Positions 45,816 through 53,662 of a DNA stretch of 64,000 nucleotides are shown in pieces (positions within the stretch are counted from its first letter, which is position 1; each line of letters begins with the position of its first letter). This stretch comes from Streptomyces pyxinicus. Its GTDB lineage: Bacteria > Actinomycetota > Actinomycetes > Streptomycetales > Streptomycetaceae. The position numbers were made by a program, and so were the translations under genes. The notes under the pieces were generated by a model. The model made no database searches. It was given only the letters and a program-made list of their open reading frames with translations, and was not told the origin of the DNA. The DNA lies in assembly GCF_024753135.1 (NCBI RefSeq), contig NZ_JANUGP010000001.1, forward strand, positions 372,001 to 436,000, in the 5' to 3' direction.

Positions 45816-47309
45816 ATGAGCCCAGACCTGGACCTGACGGCCGTCCCGACCGGCCCCAACCCCCTGCGCAAGCTGCTCGACCTCGACGGCCGGGTGTTCG
45901 AGACGGCCGCCGCCCGGCACTGGCCCGGCGCCGAGCGGGTACTGCCCCGGCTGAGCCGGAGCGCGAACCACGGGGTGCTGTGGTTCGCCACGGCCGCCGC
46001 GATGGCCGCGAGCCGCACCCCGCGCGGCCGCCGGGCGGCCGTACGGGGGCTGGCCTCGCTCGGCCTCGCCTCGCTGACGATCAACACCCTCGGCAAGCGC
46101 TCGGTGCGCCGGGCCCGCCCGGTGCTGGACCCGGTGCCGCTGGTGCGGCGGCTGAAGCGGCAGCCGATCACCACCTCGTTCCCGTCCGGGCACGCGGCGT
46201 CGGCCGCCGCCTTCGCGACCGGGGTGGCGCTGGAGTCGCCCGCCTGGGGCGCGGCGGTGGCGCCGGCGGCGGTCTCGGTGGCCGCCTCCCGCGTTTACAC
46301 CGGCGTGCACTTCCCGAGCGACGTGCTGGCCGGCGCGGCCCTCGGCGTGGGCGCGGCCTTCCTGGTACGGCGGCTGGTGCCGACCCGGGCCCAGCTGTGG
46401 CGGCCGGCCCGCCCGCGCACCGAGGCGCCGGCGCTGCCCGAGGGCGAGGGCCTGGTGATGGTGGCCAACCGGGCCTCGGGTACGGCGGACCGGGTGCGGG
46501 CGTTGCACGCGGCGCTGCCGGGGGCCGAGCTGGTCGAGTGCGCGCCGGAGGAGGTCGCGGACGAGCTGGAGAAGGCCGCGGCGCGGGCCACGGTGCTCGG
46601 AGTGTGCGGCGGCGACGGCACCGTGAACGCCGCCGCCCGGGTGGCCCTGCGCCACGGCCTGCCGCTGGCGGTGCTGCCCGGCGGCACCCTCAACCACTTC
46701 GCCTACGACCTGGGTGTGGAGGACGAGCGCGCGCTCGCCCGGGCCGTGCGGCACGGCGAGGCGGTCCGGGTGGACGTGGGCCGGTTCCGCACCGCCGACG
46801 ACGAGGGACTCTTCCTCAACACGCTCAGCCTGGGCGTGTACCCGGAGCTGGTGCGTGCCCGCGACCGCTGGTCGCACCGGATCGGCGGCTGGTCGGCCGG
46901 GGTGCTGGGCGCGCTGCGGGTGCTGCGGGCGGACCAGCACCCGCTGGAGATGGAGCTGGGCGGCGAGCGGCGGCCGATGTGGCTGCTCTTCGTCGGCAAC
47001 GGCGTCTACCACCGCATGGGCCTCGCCCCGGGCCGCCGCACCGACCTGGCGGACGGCCTGCTGGACGTGCGAGTGGTGCACGGCAGCCGGCGGCCCGCGC
47101 TGCGGCTGCTCGCGGCGGCCGCGGCCGGCCCCCTGACCCGGTCACCGGCGCACGCCGCGACCCAGGTCAACCGGCTGCGCCTGACCGGCCTCGCCGCCGG
47201 CACCCCGCTGGCGTTCGACGGCGAGGTCACCCCGGTCTCCGGCGACGTGACGCTGGAGAAGCTGCCCGAGGCACTGACGGTGTACCGGCCGCTGACTCCG
47301 GCCATCTGA
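45816..47309 (+). CDS. Fusion of PAP2 phosphatase and diacylglycerol kinase-like domain
   Basis: Protein of 497 residues. N-terminal PAP2 phosphatase motifs are KRSVRRARP, SFPSGHAAS and SRVYTGVHFPSDVLAG at about 88-180, with a few hydrophobic helices. The C-terminal DAGK catalytic domain (about 210-495) shows VCGGDGTVNAAARVAL and PGGTLNHFAYDL, the ATP-binding GGDGT motif. It would remove a phosphate from one lipid and phosphorylate another, for example phosphatidic acid/diacylglycerol exchange (inference). The fusion is known in actinobacteria. The histidine phosphatase gene diverges from it. Confidence 0.93.
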   Translation: MSPDLDLTAVPTGPNPLRKLLDLDGRVFETAAARHWPGAERVLPRLSRSANHGVLWFATAAAMAASRTPRGRRAAVRGLASLGLASLTINTLGKRSVRRARPVLDPVPLVRRLKRQPITTSFPSGHAASAAAFATGVALESPAWGAAVAPAAVSVAASRVYTGVHFPSDVLAGAALGVGAAFLVRRLVPTRAQLWRPARPRTEAPALPEGEGLVMVANRASGTADRVRALHAALPGAELVECAPEEVADELEKAAARATVLGVCGGDGTVNAAARVALRHGLPLAVLPGGTLNHFAYDLGVEDERALARAVRHGEAVRVDVGRFRTADDEGLFLNTLSLGVYPELVRARDRWSHRIGGWSAGVLGALRVLRADQHPLEMELGGERRPMWLLFVGNGVYHRMGLAPGRRTDLADGLLDVRVVHGSRRPALRLLAAAAAGPLTRSPAHAATQVNRLRLTGLAAGTPLAFDGEVTPVSGDVTLEKLPEALTVYRPLTPAI

Positions 47310-47400
47310 CGCAACGTCAGTCCGGACTGTGAAACGCGGGTCTCATCATTCGGAGTGCGCGCGTACCGTGTCGCGTACGACGACGCGAAGGGGTGGCGCC

Positions 47401-48234
47401 ATGCCGAAAGCGCGGGAGACCGCCGTCTACACCCACGGGCACCACGAGTCGGTGCTGCGCTCGCACACCTGGCGCACCGCCGCCAACTCGGCGGCCTACC
47501 TGCTCGGCGTCCTCAGGCCCGACATGAGGGTCCTGGACATCGGCTGCGGTCCGGGCACCATCACCGCCGACCTGGCGGAGCTGGTCCCGGACGGCCGGGT
47601 CACCGGCGTCGACCACGCCCCGGGCATCCTGGAGCGGGCCCGCGCCACCGCCGCGGCGCGCGGCCTGGGCAACGCCGACTTCGCGGTCGCGGACGTGCAC
47701 GCCCTGGACTTCCCGGACGACACCTTCTGCGTGGTCCACGCCCACCAGGTGCTCCAGCACGTGGGCGACCCGGTGCGGGCGCTGCGCGAGATGCGCCGGG
47801 TGACCAGGCCGGGCGGCTACATCGCCGTACGCGACGCGGACTACGCGGCGATGACCTGGTACCCGGCGGTCGACGGCCTGGACGACTGGCTGGACCTGTA
47901 CGAGCGGGTGGCCCGGGCCAATGGCGGGGAGCCCGACGCCGGGCGCCGGCTGAAGGCGTGGGCGCTGGCCGCGGGGCTGACGGACGTCACCGCCACCTCG
48001 GGCACCTGGACGTTCACCACGCCCGAGGAGCGGGCGTGGTGGAGCGGGCTGTGGGCGGACCGCACCGTGGCCTCCGCCTACGCGGAGCTGGCCACCCGGG
48101 GCGGCCACGCGACCGCCGGGCAACTGCGGGCGGTGTCCGAGGCGTGGCGGGAGTGGGGCCGGCGGGAGGACGGCTGGTTCGCCGTCCTGCACGGGGAGAT
48201 CCTCTGCCGCGAGCCGGCGCCCGGGGAGGCGTGA
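47401..48234 (+). CDS. SAM-dependent methyltransferase
   Basis: Class I methyltransferase of 277 residues. Motif I VLDIGCGPGTITADLAEL near residues 43-60, VTGVDHAPGILERA, NADFAVADVHALDFPDD and FCVVHAHQVLQHVGDP mark it as UbiE/COQ5-like. The ATG has GAAGGGGT upstream. It converges on gvpK with 23 bases between the stops and is not part of the gas vesicle operon. Substrate unknown. Confidence 0.9.
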   Translation: MPKARETAVYTHGHHESVLRSHTWRTAANSAAYLLGVLRPDMRVLDIGCGPGTITADLAELVPDGRVTGVDHAPGILERARATAAARGLGNADFAVADVHALDFPDDTFCVVHAHQVLQHVGDPVRALREMRRVTRPGGYIAVRDADYAAMTWYPAVDGLDDWLDLYERVARANGGEPDAGRRLKAWALAAGLTDVTATSGTWTFTTPEERAWWSGLWADRTVASAYAELATRGGHATAGQLRAVSEAWREWGRREDGWFAVLHGEILCREPAPGEA

Positions 48235-48257
48235 GCCGCCTCAGTCGCGGGGCCGCC

Positions 48258-48566
48258 TCAATCGCGGGGCAGCAGCGGGCCGAGCGGCCCCAGGTCCAGG
48301 TTCAGGTCCTCGGGCCGCAGCCCGAACCGGTCCCGCAGCTCCGCCATCCGGTCCTCCAGCAGCATCAGGGTCAGCCCGATGCGCTCCTCCTGCTCCTCGG
48401 TGAGGTCGCCGGTGTCGAAGCGGCGTACCGCCTGCCGTTCCATGAGCTGGCGCAGCAGTTCCACGACCGTGAGCACGAGCTTCACCAGATCGCGCTCGAT
48501 CGTGTCGGGCTCCAGGTCCAGCCGCTTGCCCGTACCGCCCGTATCACCCGAGCCGCCCGTGCTCAT
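48258..48566 (-). CDS. gvpK: Gas vesicle protein GvpK
   Basis: Acidic helical protein of 102 residues, last gene of the gas vesicle operon. The core LEPDTIERDLVKLVLTVVELLRQLMERQAVRRFD is typical of GvpK, which is needed for vesicle formation but is not an abundant structural part. It overlaps gvpS by 4 bases (ATGA type). Confidence 0.92.
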   Translation of the reverse strand: MSTGGSGDTGGTGKRLDLEPDTIERDLVKLVLTVVELLRQLMERQAVRRFDTGDLTEEQEERIGLTLMLLEDRMAELRDRFGLRPEDLNLDLGPLGPLLPRD

Positions 48567-48751
48567 ACCGACTCCTCGAAAGGCGAGGGGACGTTCTCGT
48601 TGACCGAGCTGATCAGGGCGTTCAGGTCGATGCGCACCAGGTCGACGTCGGCGATGCGCAGGGTGAGATCGCCGGTGATGACGACCCCGCCCGCCAGCAG
48701 CCGGTCGAGCAGGTCTACGAGCGCGATCTCCCGGCGTTCCACGACGGTCAC
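48563..48751 (-). CDS. gvpS: Gas vesicle protein GvpS (GvpA-like)
   Basis: Short GvpA paralogue of 62 residues with the GvpA-type core VDLLDRLLAGGVVITGDLTL and VDLVRIDLNALISSV. GTG start; nothing usable lies further upstream. GvpA paralogues GvpJ/M/S probably help nucleate the vesicle wall rather than build it. Confidence 0.88.
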   Translation of the reverse strand: MTVVERREIALVDLLDRLLAGGVVITGDLTLRIADVDLVRIDLNALISSVNENVPSPFEESV

Positions 48752-48764
48752 CGCTCGGTCCCCC

Positions 48765-49568
48765 TCATGATTCCTCTCCCTCTCCCCCGCCGGGCGCCCG
48801 GTCGGCCCTCCCGCGCGGCTGTTCCTCCGTGAACGAGTAGGCGGCCCAGGGACCGGTCAGCTCCACCCGGATGCCGGGCGCCTCGTCCTTCGTCCGGTCG
48901 ACCATCTCCACGAACTCCTCGGAGTGCGCGCGAGGCACCAGATAGGCGCCGTTCAGCACGTTCTGGCCCGGTCCGGAGGTGAGCGCGTTGTTCTGCGGCG
49001 CGTGCAGGCGGGAGTCGTCGGCACAGCGGGCGAGCCGCTCGTGCAGGGACTGCGCGAAGCCCTCGGCCCGCTGCCACTTCTCCTCGTGCGCGTGGCTGCG
49101 CTCCCGGCGCCGGCGCAGGTAGTCCCGGCCGCTGACGGGCTTCGCCGGCTCCGGGGCGGGCTCGGCGGGCTCGGGCTCGACGTACACCTTCACGCCCCAC
49201 TCCACCCGGCCCTGGAGCCGGTTCAGGGCCGAATGGAAGTCCTCCTCGCGCTCCTCGATCATGCTGCGCACCCCGCTGTCGTCCCGGAAGACGGTCGCGA
49301 GCCGGAGCGGCAGCGGGGTGGTGACCGTGGTGAGCGCGTCGATCACGCCCTGGTGGGCGCGGGCGGTGGCGGCCAGCCAGTCGAGGTCCTCCAGGTGGGC
49401 CTTGAGGGAGTCCTCGCTGAAGTCGGCCGCCGGGACGCTGCTGACGACGGCGACCAGGTCGCGGTGGCGCAGCAGCGCCGGCGGGGCGCCCCCGATCCCG
49501 GTGAGCTGGGCCTGCAGGGGCGTCCCGAACGGCCGGCAGACGGCGTAGACGTAACGCAGACCGCTCAT
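48765..49568 (-). CDS. gvpL: Gas vesicle protein GvpL (GvpF/L family)
   Basis: Protein of 267 residues. GvpF/L start RYVYAVCRPFG, then HLEDLDWLAATARAHQGVID and PLPLRLATVFRDD, and a C-terminal LTGPWAAYSF match the family. A charged, Pro/Glu-rich insert lies at about 130-170. GvpL is thought to act as an assembly hub in other organisms. It overlaps gvpJ by 4 bases. Confidence 0.9.
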   Translation of the reverse strand: MSGLRYVYAVCRPFGTPLQAQLTGIGGAPPALLRHRDLVAVVSSVPAADFSEDSLKAHLEDLDWLAATARAHQGVIDALTTVTTPLPLRLATVFRDDSGVRSMIEEREEDFHSALNRLQGRVEWGVKVYVEPEPAEPAPEPAKPVSGRDYLRRRRERSHAHEEKWQRAEGFAQSLHERLARCADDSRLHAPQNNALTSGPGQNVLNGAYLVPRAHSEEFVEMVDRTKDEAPGIRVELTGPWAAYSFTEEQPRGRADRAPGGGEGEES

Positions 49569-49900
49569 GGTGCCTCCCTCGGTTCGCGGCCGGGCTCCAG
49601 CTCCTCCAGCCGGGCCAGCCGTTCGCGCAGCTCGGCGTTCTCCCGGGCCAGCTCGTCACGGCGGGCCCGGCTGGAGAGGGCCGGGTCGGTCTCCCACCAG
49701 TCGATGCCCATCTCCTTGGCCTTGTCGACCGAGGCGACGATCAGCCTCAGTTTGATCGTCAGGAGTTCGATGTCGAGGAGGTTGATCCGGATGTCACCCG
49801 CGATGACGACACCCTTGTCGAGCACACGCTCCAGGATGTCGCCGAGGTTGGCCCCGGAGCCCTGGCCATAGGGCTCCGGGAAACGGCCGGGCGTCGTCAT
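49565..49900 (-). CDS. gvpJ: Gas vesicle protein GvpJ (GvpA-like with coiled-coil tail)
   Basis: Protein of 111 residues. The GvpA-type core LGDILERVLDKGVVIAGDIRI and DIELLTIKLRLIVASVDKAKE is followed by a predicted coiled coil (DELARENAELRERLARLEELE, about 80-102). It overlaps gvpZ and gvpL by 4 bases. Minor wall or assembly component. Confidence 0.9.
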   Translation of the reverse strand: MTTPGRFPEPYGQGSGANLGDILERVLDKGVVIAGDIRINLLDIELLTIKLRLIVASVDKAKEMGIDWWETDPALSSRARRDELARENAELRERLARLEELEPGREPREAP

Positions 49901-51102
49901 CGACGGCCCCCGCGCCCAGCCGGCTCAGGCTCCTCTTCCTCCTCGGCCGGCTCGGGCTCCTCTTCCTCTTCGGCCTCGTACTCCTCCTCCGGCTCCTCAC
50001 CCTCCTCGGGCTCGGCCTCGGCCTCGTCCTCGTACGCGCCTTCCTCGTCCTCGGCGGGCTCCTCGCCGCCTTCCTCGTACTCGTCCTCGTACTCGGCGTC
50101 CTCTTCGGGCTCCTCGGACTCCTCGGACTCGGCGGGCTCGTCGGCCTCGTCCTCGTACTGCCCCTCGTCCGTCTCCTCGCCCTCCTCGGGCTCCTCGCCC
50201 TCCTCGGACTCGGTCTCCTCGGACTCGCGTTCCTCCTCGGCCACCGCGTCCTCGTGGCTGCGGACCACCTCGCCGTCGCGGATCTCGCCGCGCCAGCCGT
50301 CCTCCGCCTCGCCCTTGAGGGTGATGAACCGGGCGAAGTTCTTCAGGTCGAGCCTGGCCCGGCGGCCCTGGGCGCGCCAGATGTTGCCGGTCTTCTCGAA
50401 GAGACCGCTCGGGTAGTACTCCATGACGAGCAGCACCCGGGTGAGGTTCTCGCCGAGCGAGTGGAAGGTGACGACACCCTTGGTGCTGCCCTTCGCGCCC
50501 TCCGACGTCCACTGGATGCGGTAGTCGGGGACCTGCTCGGTGGTGTGCGCCTTCCAGCTGCGGCTGGACCAGAAGATCTTCGCCTGCCAGTCGGTGTCGG
50601 TGTCACCGGCGCGGTTGGCGCTCTTGACACCCTTCGCGAAATTGGAGAAGTCCTTGTACTGGGTCCACTGGTCGTAGGCGGTGCGCAGCGGCACGCCGAC
50701 GTCGATGGACTCCATGATCACGGTGGGCTTGTTGCCGCCCCCGCCCTTCTTCTGCCCCTTGCCGCCCCCGAGGTTCTTCAGCGCGCCCATGACGTTCTCC
50801 TTGGCCCGGGAGGCTCCGAGCTCCAGCGCGCTGCGCACCGGGCCCTTGCCCTCGGCGATCTTGCGGCCGCCCTCCAGCGCCAGCTTGGCGAAGCCCGGGC
50901 TGTTGCCCTCGGCGATGTCGTTGAGCTTCAGGGTGGTCTGGCCGAGCTTGCGGCCGAGGCCGGTCAGCGCCTTGGTGGCCTGGGCCGCCAGGTACTCCTG
51001 GGCCTCCGCCTTGAGCCGGTCGGCGGCCTCGCTGTGCGCGATGTTGGTGAGCGGGTTGCCGTCCTTGGCCGCGCCGGCGGCCGATCCCACGGACTGCGTC
51101 AT
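49897..51102 (-). CDS. gvpZ: Gas vesicle-associated protein GvpZ, SRPBCC domain and acidic tail
   Basis: Protein of 401 residues found in streptomycete gvp clusters. Residues 1-120 are helical and Gly/Lys-rich at the end. Residues about 127-265 form a SRPBCC/START-like barrel (MESIDVGVPLRTAYDQWTQY, FWSSRSWKAHT, VLLVMEYYPSGLFEK). From about 284 to 395 the chain is roughly 60 percent Glu/Asp with almost no hydrophobic residue, ending in a short Arg/Gly motif. This acidic tail is opposite in charge to the tail of GvpY. Overlaps gvpY by 4 bases. Confidence 0.88.
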   Translation of the reverse strand: MTQSVGSAAGAAKDGNPLTNIAHSEAADRLKAEAQEYLAAQATKALTGLGRKLGQTTLKLNDIAEGNSPGFAKLALEGGRKIAEGKGPVRSALELGASRAKENVMGALKNLGGGKGQKKGGGGNKPTVIMESIDVGVPLRTAYDQWTQYKDFSNFAKGVKSANRAGDTDTDWQAKIFWSSRSWKAHTTEQVPDYRIQWTSEGAKGSTKGVVTFHSLGENLTRVLLVMEYYPSGLFEKTGNIWRAQGRRARLDLKNFARFITLKGEAEDGWRGEIRDGEVVRSHEDAVAEEERESEETESEEGEEPEEGEETDEGQYEDEADEPAESEESEEPEEDAEYEDEYEEGGEEPAEDEEGAYEDEAEAEPEEGEEPEEEYEAEEEEEPEPAEEEEEPEPAGRGGRR

Positions 51103-51701
51103 CGGTCATCGCCGCCCTTCGGCCGCCGCGACGCGGTACCGCGGGCGGAGGCCGTCTTCTTCGCGGCCGTCTTGCGGGCCGCGGTGGTCTTCTTCGCCGC
51201 CGCCTTCTTGGCCGGCGGCTTGTCGGCGGACTTCTCCGCGGACTTGCGGGCCGGGGCCTTCTTCGCGGGCCGCTTGCGGGGTGCGTCCCCGTCGCCGCCC
51301 GAGCGGCTCTCCTCGCGCGGCTCCTCGTCGTCGGAGTCCTCGTCGCGCGGCTCGCGCTCCTCGTCGTCCTCGGACCCGGACACCACGCCGTTGAGCTGGT
51401 CGCGCACCTGGGAGGTACGGCCCTGCAGCCGGTCGGCGAGCGCGTTCATCTGCCGCTCGACCATCGCCCCGGTGGCGGCCTTGCCGACCCCGCGCATGTC
51501 CTGGCGCAGCTGGTCGCCGATCTCCTTGAACTGCGGATTGTTCTGCAGTTGCTGGCTCACCAGGTCGGCGATGCCCTTCGGGGTGAGGTTGAGCTTCTTG
51601 CCGGCCACCAGGGAGCCGACGGCGAGCGCCATTTTCAGCTTCTTCGTCCGCCCCAGCAGATAGCCGGCCCCTATCGCGAGGCCCAGCGTCGTTCGATTCA
51701 T
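51099..51701 (-). CDS. gvpY: Gas vesicle-associated protein GvpY with Lys-rich tail
   Basis: Protein of 200 residues. The N-terminus (LGLAIGAGYLLGRTKKLKMALAV) is a probable amphipathic or membrane-touching helix. Residues about 111-131 are acidic (SEDDEEREPRDEDSDDEEP) and 141-195 form a Lys/Ala/Pro tail with repeated AKK units like bacterial histone H1 tails. Such tails bind polyanions, so DNA, GvpZ or the vesicle could be partner. GvpY is known from streptomycete gvp clusters, without a defined function. Confidence 0.88.
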   Translation of the reverse strand: MNRTTLGLAIGAGYLLGRTKKLKMALAVGSLVAGKKLNLTPKGIADLVSQQLQNNPQFKEIGDQLRQDMRGVGKAATGAMVERQMNALADRLQGRTSQVRDQLNGVVSGSEDDEEREPRDEDSDDEEPREESRSGGDGDAPRKRPAKKAPARKSAEKSADKPPAKKAAAKKTTAARKTAAKKTASARGTASRRPKGGDDR

Positions 51702-51961
51702 CGTCCCGTCCCGTTGCCTGTGGTGTCGCCGGAGCCCATGGCCGTCTCCAGCCGGTCGAGGAGTTCGTCCTCGCGCCGGTCGAACTCCTCCTCGGTGATC
51801 TCGCCGGCCTCAAGCTGTTCCTCAAGGCGGGCCAGCTCGGCCCGAACGGTGGCGGGGTCGTAGTAGATCCGTTCCGCCTCGCGGAGCACCTGCTTCATGG
51901 CCCACGCGCTGCCGCGCACGGGGGCGAACGGCAGCATCAGTACTTCGCCGATCAGTCCCAT
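51698..51961 (-). CDS. gvpG: Gas vesicle protein GvpG
   Basis: Small protein of 87 residues. MGLIGEVLMLPFAPVRGSAW at the start and the helical charged RAELARLEEQLEAGEITEEE are typical of GvpG, which supports assembly together with GvpF/L in other organisms. Overlaps gvpY by 4 bases. Confidence 0.92.
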   Translation of the reverse strand: MGLIGEVLMLPFAPVRGSAWAMKQVLREAERIYYDPATVRAELARLEEQLEAGEITEEEFDRREDELLDRLETAMGSGDTTGNGTGR

Positions 51962-51992
51962 GGTGATCTCCTTGTCCGTTCGGGCCCGGGCG

Positions 51993-52763
51993 TCACTGCG
52001 CCCCGGCGTCCGCCCCGGCCGTGCTGCCGGCGGGCTCGGCGGGACCGGGCTCGACGAAGCTGTACGGGGGCAGCGGTCCGTTCACCCGCAGCTCCAGGTG
52101 GGGGTTCTCGTCGCGGATCTGCTGGACGGCGGCCACGAAGTGCTCGGCCTCGTCCCGGGCCACCAGGAACGACACGCTGAGCAGCCAGCCGGTGGACTCC
52201 GGTCCCACGCTCACCGCGGCGGCGGTCGGCGTCAGCTCGCTCCGCACCCGCTGCGCGTCGTCGGACTCCTTGGCCTTGACGCTGGCCGCGACCATCTCGC
52301 CGAGGCGGATCTTGTCGTCGTAGCTCCCGCCGCCGGAGCGCCGGTTGGCCTCGGCGAGGGCGCGCACCTCGGCGTTCTCCGCCATCACCAGGTGCAGCAC
52401 GGCCTCCTCGACATGGGTGGCCTTGACGTTGTACTCGACCTTGCCGTCCAGCTCCCGGAGCCGCTCCAGGTAGTGCTCCTGCCGCTCCTGGAGCACCTGG
52501 GTGACCGCGTCGTCGTCGTCCGCGACGCTGCCGAAGCGCATGGGCAGCACGCAGCCGGCCACGCCGGCCTCGGCGAGCACGTTCTGGTGCGCCAGCAGGT
52601 CCCGGCGCTTGGGCCGCAGGTCCTCCGGGGCGTCGCTGACCACGGCGGTCAGCTCACCCGCGGTGAGGAGGCGGATCGGCAGGGACGGCTGCCCCACCCC
52701 GGTGGCGTCCTCGGGGAGCGCCGGGTGCGAGCTCGCGGTGATGCCATAGACGTACGTGCTCAC
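51993..52763 (-). CDS. gvpF: Gas vesicle protein GvpF (GvpF/L family)
   Basis: Protein of 256 residues. [13 protein letters not shown] start, [27 protein letters not shown], and a C-terminal [16 protein letters not shown] are diagnostic for GvpF/L. It contacts GvpA at the gas-facing side in cyanobacteria and is essential for assembly. It overlaps gvpA by 4 bases (GTGA type), so expression is coupled to the shell protein. Confidence 0.93.
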   Translation of the reverse strand: MSTYVYGITASSHPALPEDATGVGQPSLPIRLLTAGELTAVVSDAPEDLRPKRRDLLAHQNVLAEAGVAGCVLPMRFGSVADDDDAVTQVLQERQEHYLERLRELDGKVEYNVKATHVEEAVLHLVMAENAEVRALAEANRRSGGGSYDDKIRLGEMVAASVKAKESDDAQRVRSELTPTAAAVSVGPESTGWLLSVSFLVARDEAEHFVAAVQQIRDENPHLELRVNGPLPPYSFVEPGPAEPAGSTAGADAGAQ

Positions 52764-53194
52764 TCCTGCTCCTCCTTCCGGCGCGCGGGCGCCTTGCGGG
52801 CGCGCGGCCGGGACTGGGTCTGGGACTCCTTCTCGCCCTCTCCGCGGGCCTGGCTGAAGGCGTCGGATATGGTCTCGGCGGCGCCGGACAGCGCCCCCTT
52901 GGACTTGCCGCGGGCACCGGACTCGGTGACCTCGCCGACGATCTCGGGCAGGCCCGGGCTCTTGTTCGGGCCGGACTCCAGGTCGAGGCGGTTGCAGGCC
53001 TCGGCGAAGCGCAGATAGGTGTCGACGCTGGCCACGACGACCCGGACGTCGATCTTCAGGATCTCGATGCCGACCAGGGAGACCCGCACGAAGGCGTCGA
53101 TCACCAGGCCTCGGTCGAGAACCAGCTCAAGGACGTCGTAGAGGCCGCTGCTGCCGCCTCCGCCTCCGGACTGCTGTGCCGGGACAACGCTCAT
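52760..53194 (-). CDS. gvpA: Gas vesicle shell protein GvpA
   Basis: Main wall protein of 144 residues. The wall-forming core is near-perfect: [55 protein letters not shown]. The core is about 70 residues, and a further 60-residue Ser/Lys/Arg/Glu tail is added, as in other streptomycete GvpA proteins but unlike the short cyanobacterial and haloarchaeal ones. A strong GGAGGAACAG site precedes the ATG. Confidence 0.94.
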   Translation of the reverse strand: MSVVPAQQSGGGGGSSGLYDVLELVLDRGLVIDAFVRVSLVGIEILKIDVRVVVASVDTYLRFAEACNRLDLESGPNKSPGLPEIVGEVTESGARGKSKGALSGAAETISDAFSQARGEGEKESQTQSRPRARKAPARRKEEQE

Positions 53195-53250
53195 GCCGGC
53201 TGTTCCTCCTCGCGTGTAGTCGTGTGGTGGTGGGGTGTCACCGGCGGGGT

Positions 53251-53595
53251 CTAGCGCCCGCCGCGCGCGTCGGCCCTGCCGCGTTCGTAGCGGCGTACGC
53301 GCCGGTACCCCGTGAGCTGGCCGTGTGCGTCCAGCTCGACCTGGTAGCTCGCCATCAGGCTCATGGTGTCGGGTACCCTCTCCAGTTCGAGAACCTCGAC
53401 CTCCAGTGCCCAGCCCTCGTCCGTCCGCTCGAAGGAGGACACCGATTCCGGTGTCATCCCGGTGAGTTCGGCGAGCTGGGCACGTGCCTCGCGGAGCACC
53501 TCCATCGGGGACTTGCTCTGTGTCTTGCGGGGTTCGCGGGACTCGTGTGATTCCCGTGAACTCTGTGATGCTGATGTGTCATTTGAGTTCGACAT
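53251..53595 (-). CDS. gvpO: Gas vesicle protein GvpO
   Basis: First gene of the gvp operon, 114 residues. The start is Ser/Arg/Glu-rich; the domain [20 protein letters not shown] ... [20 protein letters not shown] matches GvpO, a regulator or assembly factor in haloarchaea. The ATG at 53595 is chosen because GGGGAGAGG lies just upstream; the frame could extend to 53637. A 13-base palindrome lies 18 bases upstream. Confidence 0.9.
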   Translation of the reverse strand: MSNSNDTSASQSSRESHESREPRKTQSKSPMEVLREARAQLAELTGMTPESVSSFERTDEGWALEVEVLELERVPDTMSLMASYQVELDAHGQLTGYRRVRRYERGRADARGGR

Positions 53596-53613
53596 GGCCA
53601 CCTCTCCCCTGCG

Positions 53614-53626
53614 TGTGGCCGCCACA
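53614..53626. promoter_or_regulatory. Palindrome upstream of the gas vesicle operon
   Basis: TGTGGC-c-GCCACA in the short gap between gvpO and the ligD remnant. It is the only obvious dyad in the region that should hold the operon promoter, so it may be a regulator site. Confidence 0.4.
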
Positions 53627-53662
53627 TCCATGGCCAAACCTCAAAGAGCGAATGCGCCCGGG

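Noticed and set aside
48563..49900. Duplicate copies of gvpA
   Set aside because: GvpJ and GvpS share the GvpA core but have family-specific lengths and tails, so they are paralogues with own roles.
51897..53018. Long plus-strand frame across gvpG, gvpF and gvpA
   Set aside because: Lies opposite three well-supported gvp genes and lacks any domain.
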